A stretch of DNA of 22,471 bases, taken from Utricularia gibba. Lineage: Eukaryota > Streptophyta > Magnoliopsida > Lamiales > Lentibulariaceae. The stretch covers positions 1-22,471 of the forward strand of contig NEEC01000338.1 in the NCBI GenBank assembly GCA_002189035.1, read 5' to 3'. The notes beneath the pieces are model-generated. The model was not told the DNA's origin. It ran no database searches and saw only the letters and a list, made by a program, of their open reading frames with translations. This document shows, in pieces, positions 22,301 to 22,471 of this stretch. How positions within the stretch are numbered: position 1 is the first letter of the stretch; each line of letters begins with the position of its first letter. The translations under genes and the position numbers were made by a program.

Positions 22301-22380
22301 CAATCTTTCGAGCATTTGTGCAGCCTCGGACGAACAAGTTCTCAACACGAAAGAAGACCAGCTCGGAACGAGCTTCGAAC
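19353..22380 (+). repeat. Copies 59-67: right block
   Basis: Nine copies of 330-342 bp. Variant-class markers appear at 19353 (tttgcaag, ctaggacac, ccctctta, gcagcttcgg), 21037 (ggttgtggctatgcatctta) and 21367 (ggttgtggc, cccatctta). The copy at 21037 also has cgtcacatg for cgtcccatg, tttgagc for tttcgagc, and a shortened ttctcacacgaaaaag. Copy 66 (21709) has gcagcttcgg and acgtctttgc. Copy 67 (22048) has gaccagctcgg for gaccggctcgg at 22360 and gagcagg for gagtcagg. No gene or insertion is visible. Confidence 0.88.
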
Positions 22381-22471
22381 GGTATGATATGGGCAACATG
22401 ACTCATCACCGTTCGCAAGATATCCACTCGATACCGAAGAGTGCACGAGGCCACCATGAGGTTGTGGCTAG
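22381..22471 (+). repeat. Partial monomer at right edge (91 bp)
   Basis: The first 91 bp of another copy, cut by the window end. It carries gatatgggcaac instead of gatatgtgcaac, a t to g change at 22392 not seen in the other copies, and ggttgtggc. The array therefore continues past the window. Confidence 0.9.

Larger units (their letters stand above)
1..22471 (+). repeat. Tandem satellite array, 339-bp unit, 67 complete copies plus one partial
   Basis: I phased the array on the motif ggtatgatatg, which opens every copy (one g is lost at 6274). Copies begin at 1, 333, 668, 1005, 1323, 1659, 1999, 2338, 2677, 3071, 3410, 3608, 3911, 4250, 4589, 4928, 5266, 5603, 5938, 6274, 6610, 6946, 7280, 7610, 7947, 8282, 8615, 8954, 9284, 9612, 9944, 10283, 10617, 10951, 11287, 11621, 11956, 12286, 12625, 12957, 13294, 13633, 13968, 14303, 14640, 14976, 15309, 15652, 15986, 16321, 16657, 16995, 17332, 17670, 18009, 18348, 18684, 19019, 19353, 19692, 20028, 20363, 20701, 21037, 21367, 21709, 22048 and 22381. 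All lie in one orientation with nothing between them. Only four complete copies fall outside 328-343 bp. No mobile element or foreign segment interrupts the array, so the window is probably from its interior. The eukaryotic nuclear satellite assignment rests on general knowledge of such arrays; the family itself is not recognised. The phase point is my choice, since a tandem repeat has no natural start. Confidence 0.97.

Noticed and set aside
1-22471. Dozens of open frames of 60-170 codons on both strands, with near-identical predicted proteins
   Set aside because: They recur once per monomer, overlap in several frames and on both strands, often rely on GTG-type starts, and change frame with every small indel. 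There is no codon bias, domain or family similarity I can recognise. They are by-products of the repeat.
1-22471. CRISPR array
   Set aside because: The repeat is far too long (339 bp), the copies abut with no unique spacers, and there are no cas genes.
1-22471. Ribosomal DNA intergenic spacer repeats
   Set aside because: No rRNA gene sequence or polymerase I promoter is recognisable, and 67 copies without a gene is more than a usual spacer holds.
1-22471. Telomeric or telomere-associated repeats
   Set aside because: No TTTAGGG-, TTAGGG- or TTAGG-type runs were seen anywhere. A subtelomeric position stays possible but has no support in this window.
1-22471. Prokaryotic or phage system (toxin-antitoxin, retron, tandem regulatory RNA)
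   Set aside because: No gene, promoter and terminator arrangement, or conserved RNA fold beyond short hairpins is present, and the array architecture is that of eukaryotic satellite DNA.

Overview
The whole window is one head-to-tail satellite DNA array. A monomer whose full-length form is 339 bp is repeated 67 times, followed by a 91-bp partial copy at the right edge. All copies have the same orientation. There is no unique sequence, transposon, tRNA or rRNA gene, telomeric repeat, CRISPR array or credible protein gene. By hand count the reference monomer is about 47% G+C. A 22-kb uninterrupted array with a unit close to two nucleosome repeats is typical of nuclear heterochromatin (centromeric, pericentromeric or subtelomeric) in a eukaryote. 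A plant is my first guess, but I do not recognise the satellite family and the sequence alone does not settle species or chromosomal position.

Layout: 1-1998 is a mixed block with many small deletions, including one 318-bp copy. 1999-2676 holds two copies identical to each other. 2677-3910 is a damaged zone: a 394-bp expanded copy, a normal copy, a 198-bp copy and a 303-bp copy. 3911-5265 returns to near-reference copies. From 5266 to the end the array is regular (328-343 bp per copy) and carries recurring variant copies. Sixty-three of the 67 complete copies are 328-343 bp long; the mean is 334 bp.

Beneath the monomer there is a second layer. A variant class (cgtttgcaag instead of cgttcgcaag, ctaggacac instead of ctagggacac, and an extra 'atc' before ttaaatg) recurs about every 5-7 copies across the window. 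In its best-formed part (about 13.3-19.4 kb) it is preceded by a copy carrying gcctcctcgg in place of gcagcctcgg. This looks like a degenerate higher-order repeat of about six monomers, near 2 kb.

Two cautions apply. Most differences between copies are 1-3 base deletions in short runs and doublets, which fits residual long-read sequencing or consensus error at least as well as biological divergence. All open frames are short and repeat once per monomer because 339 is divisible by three; I do not regard any as a gene. No set of genes or enzymatic system is present. What merits a second look is the satellite family, its higher-order structure, the damaged zone near 3 kb and the assembly quality.
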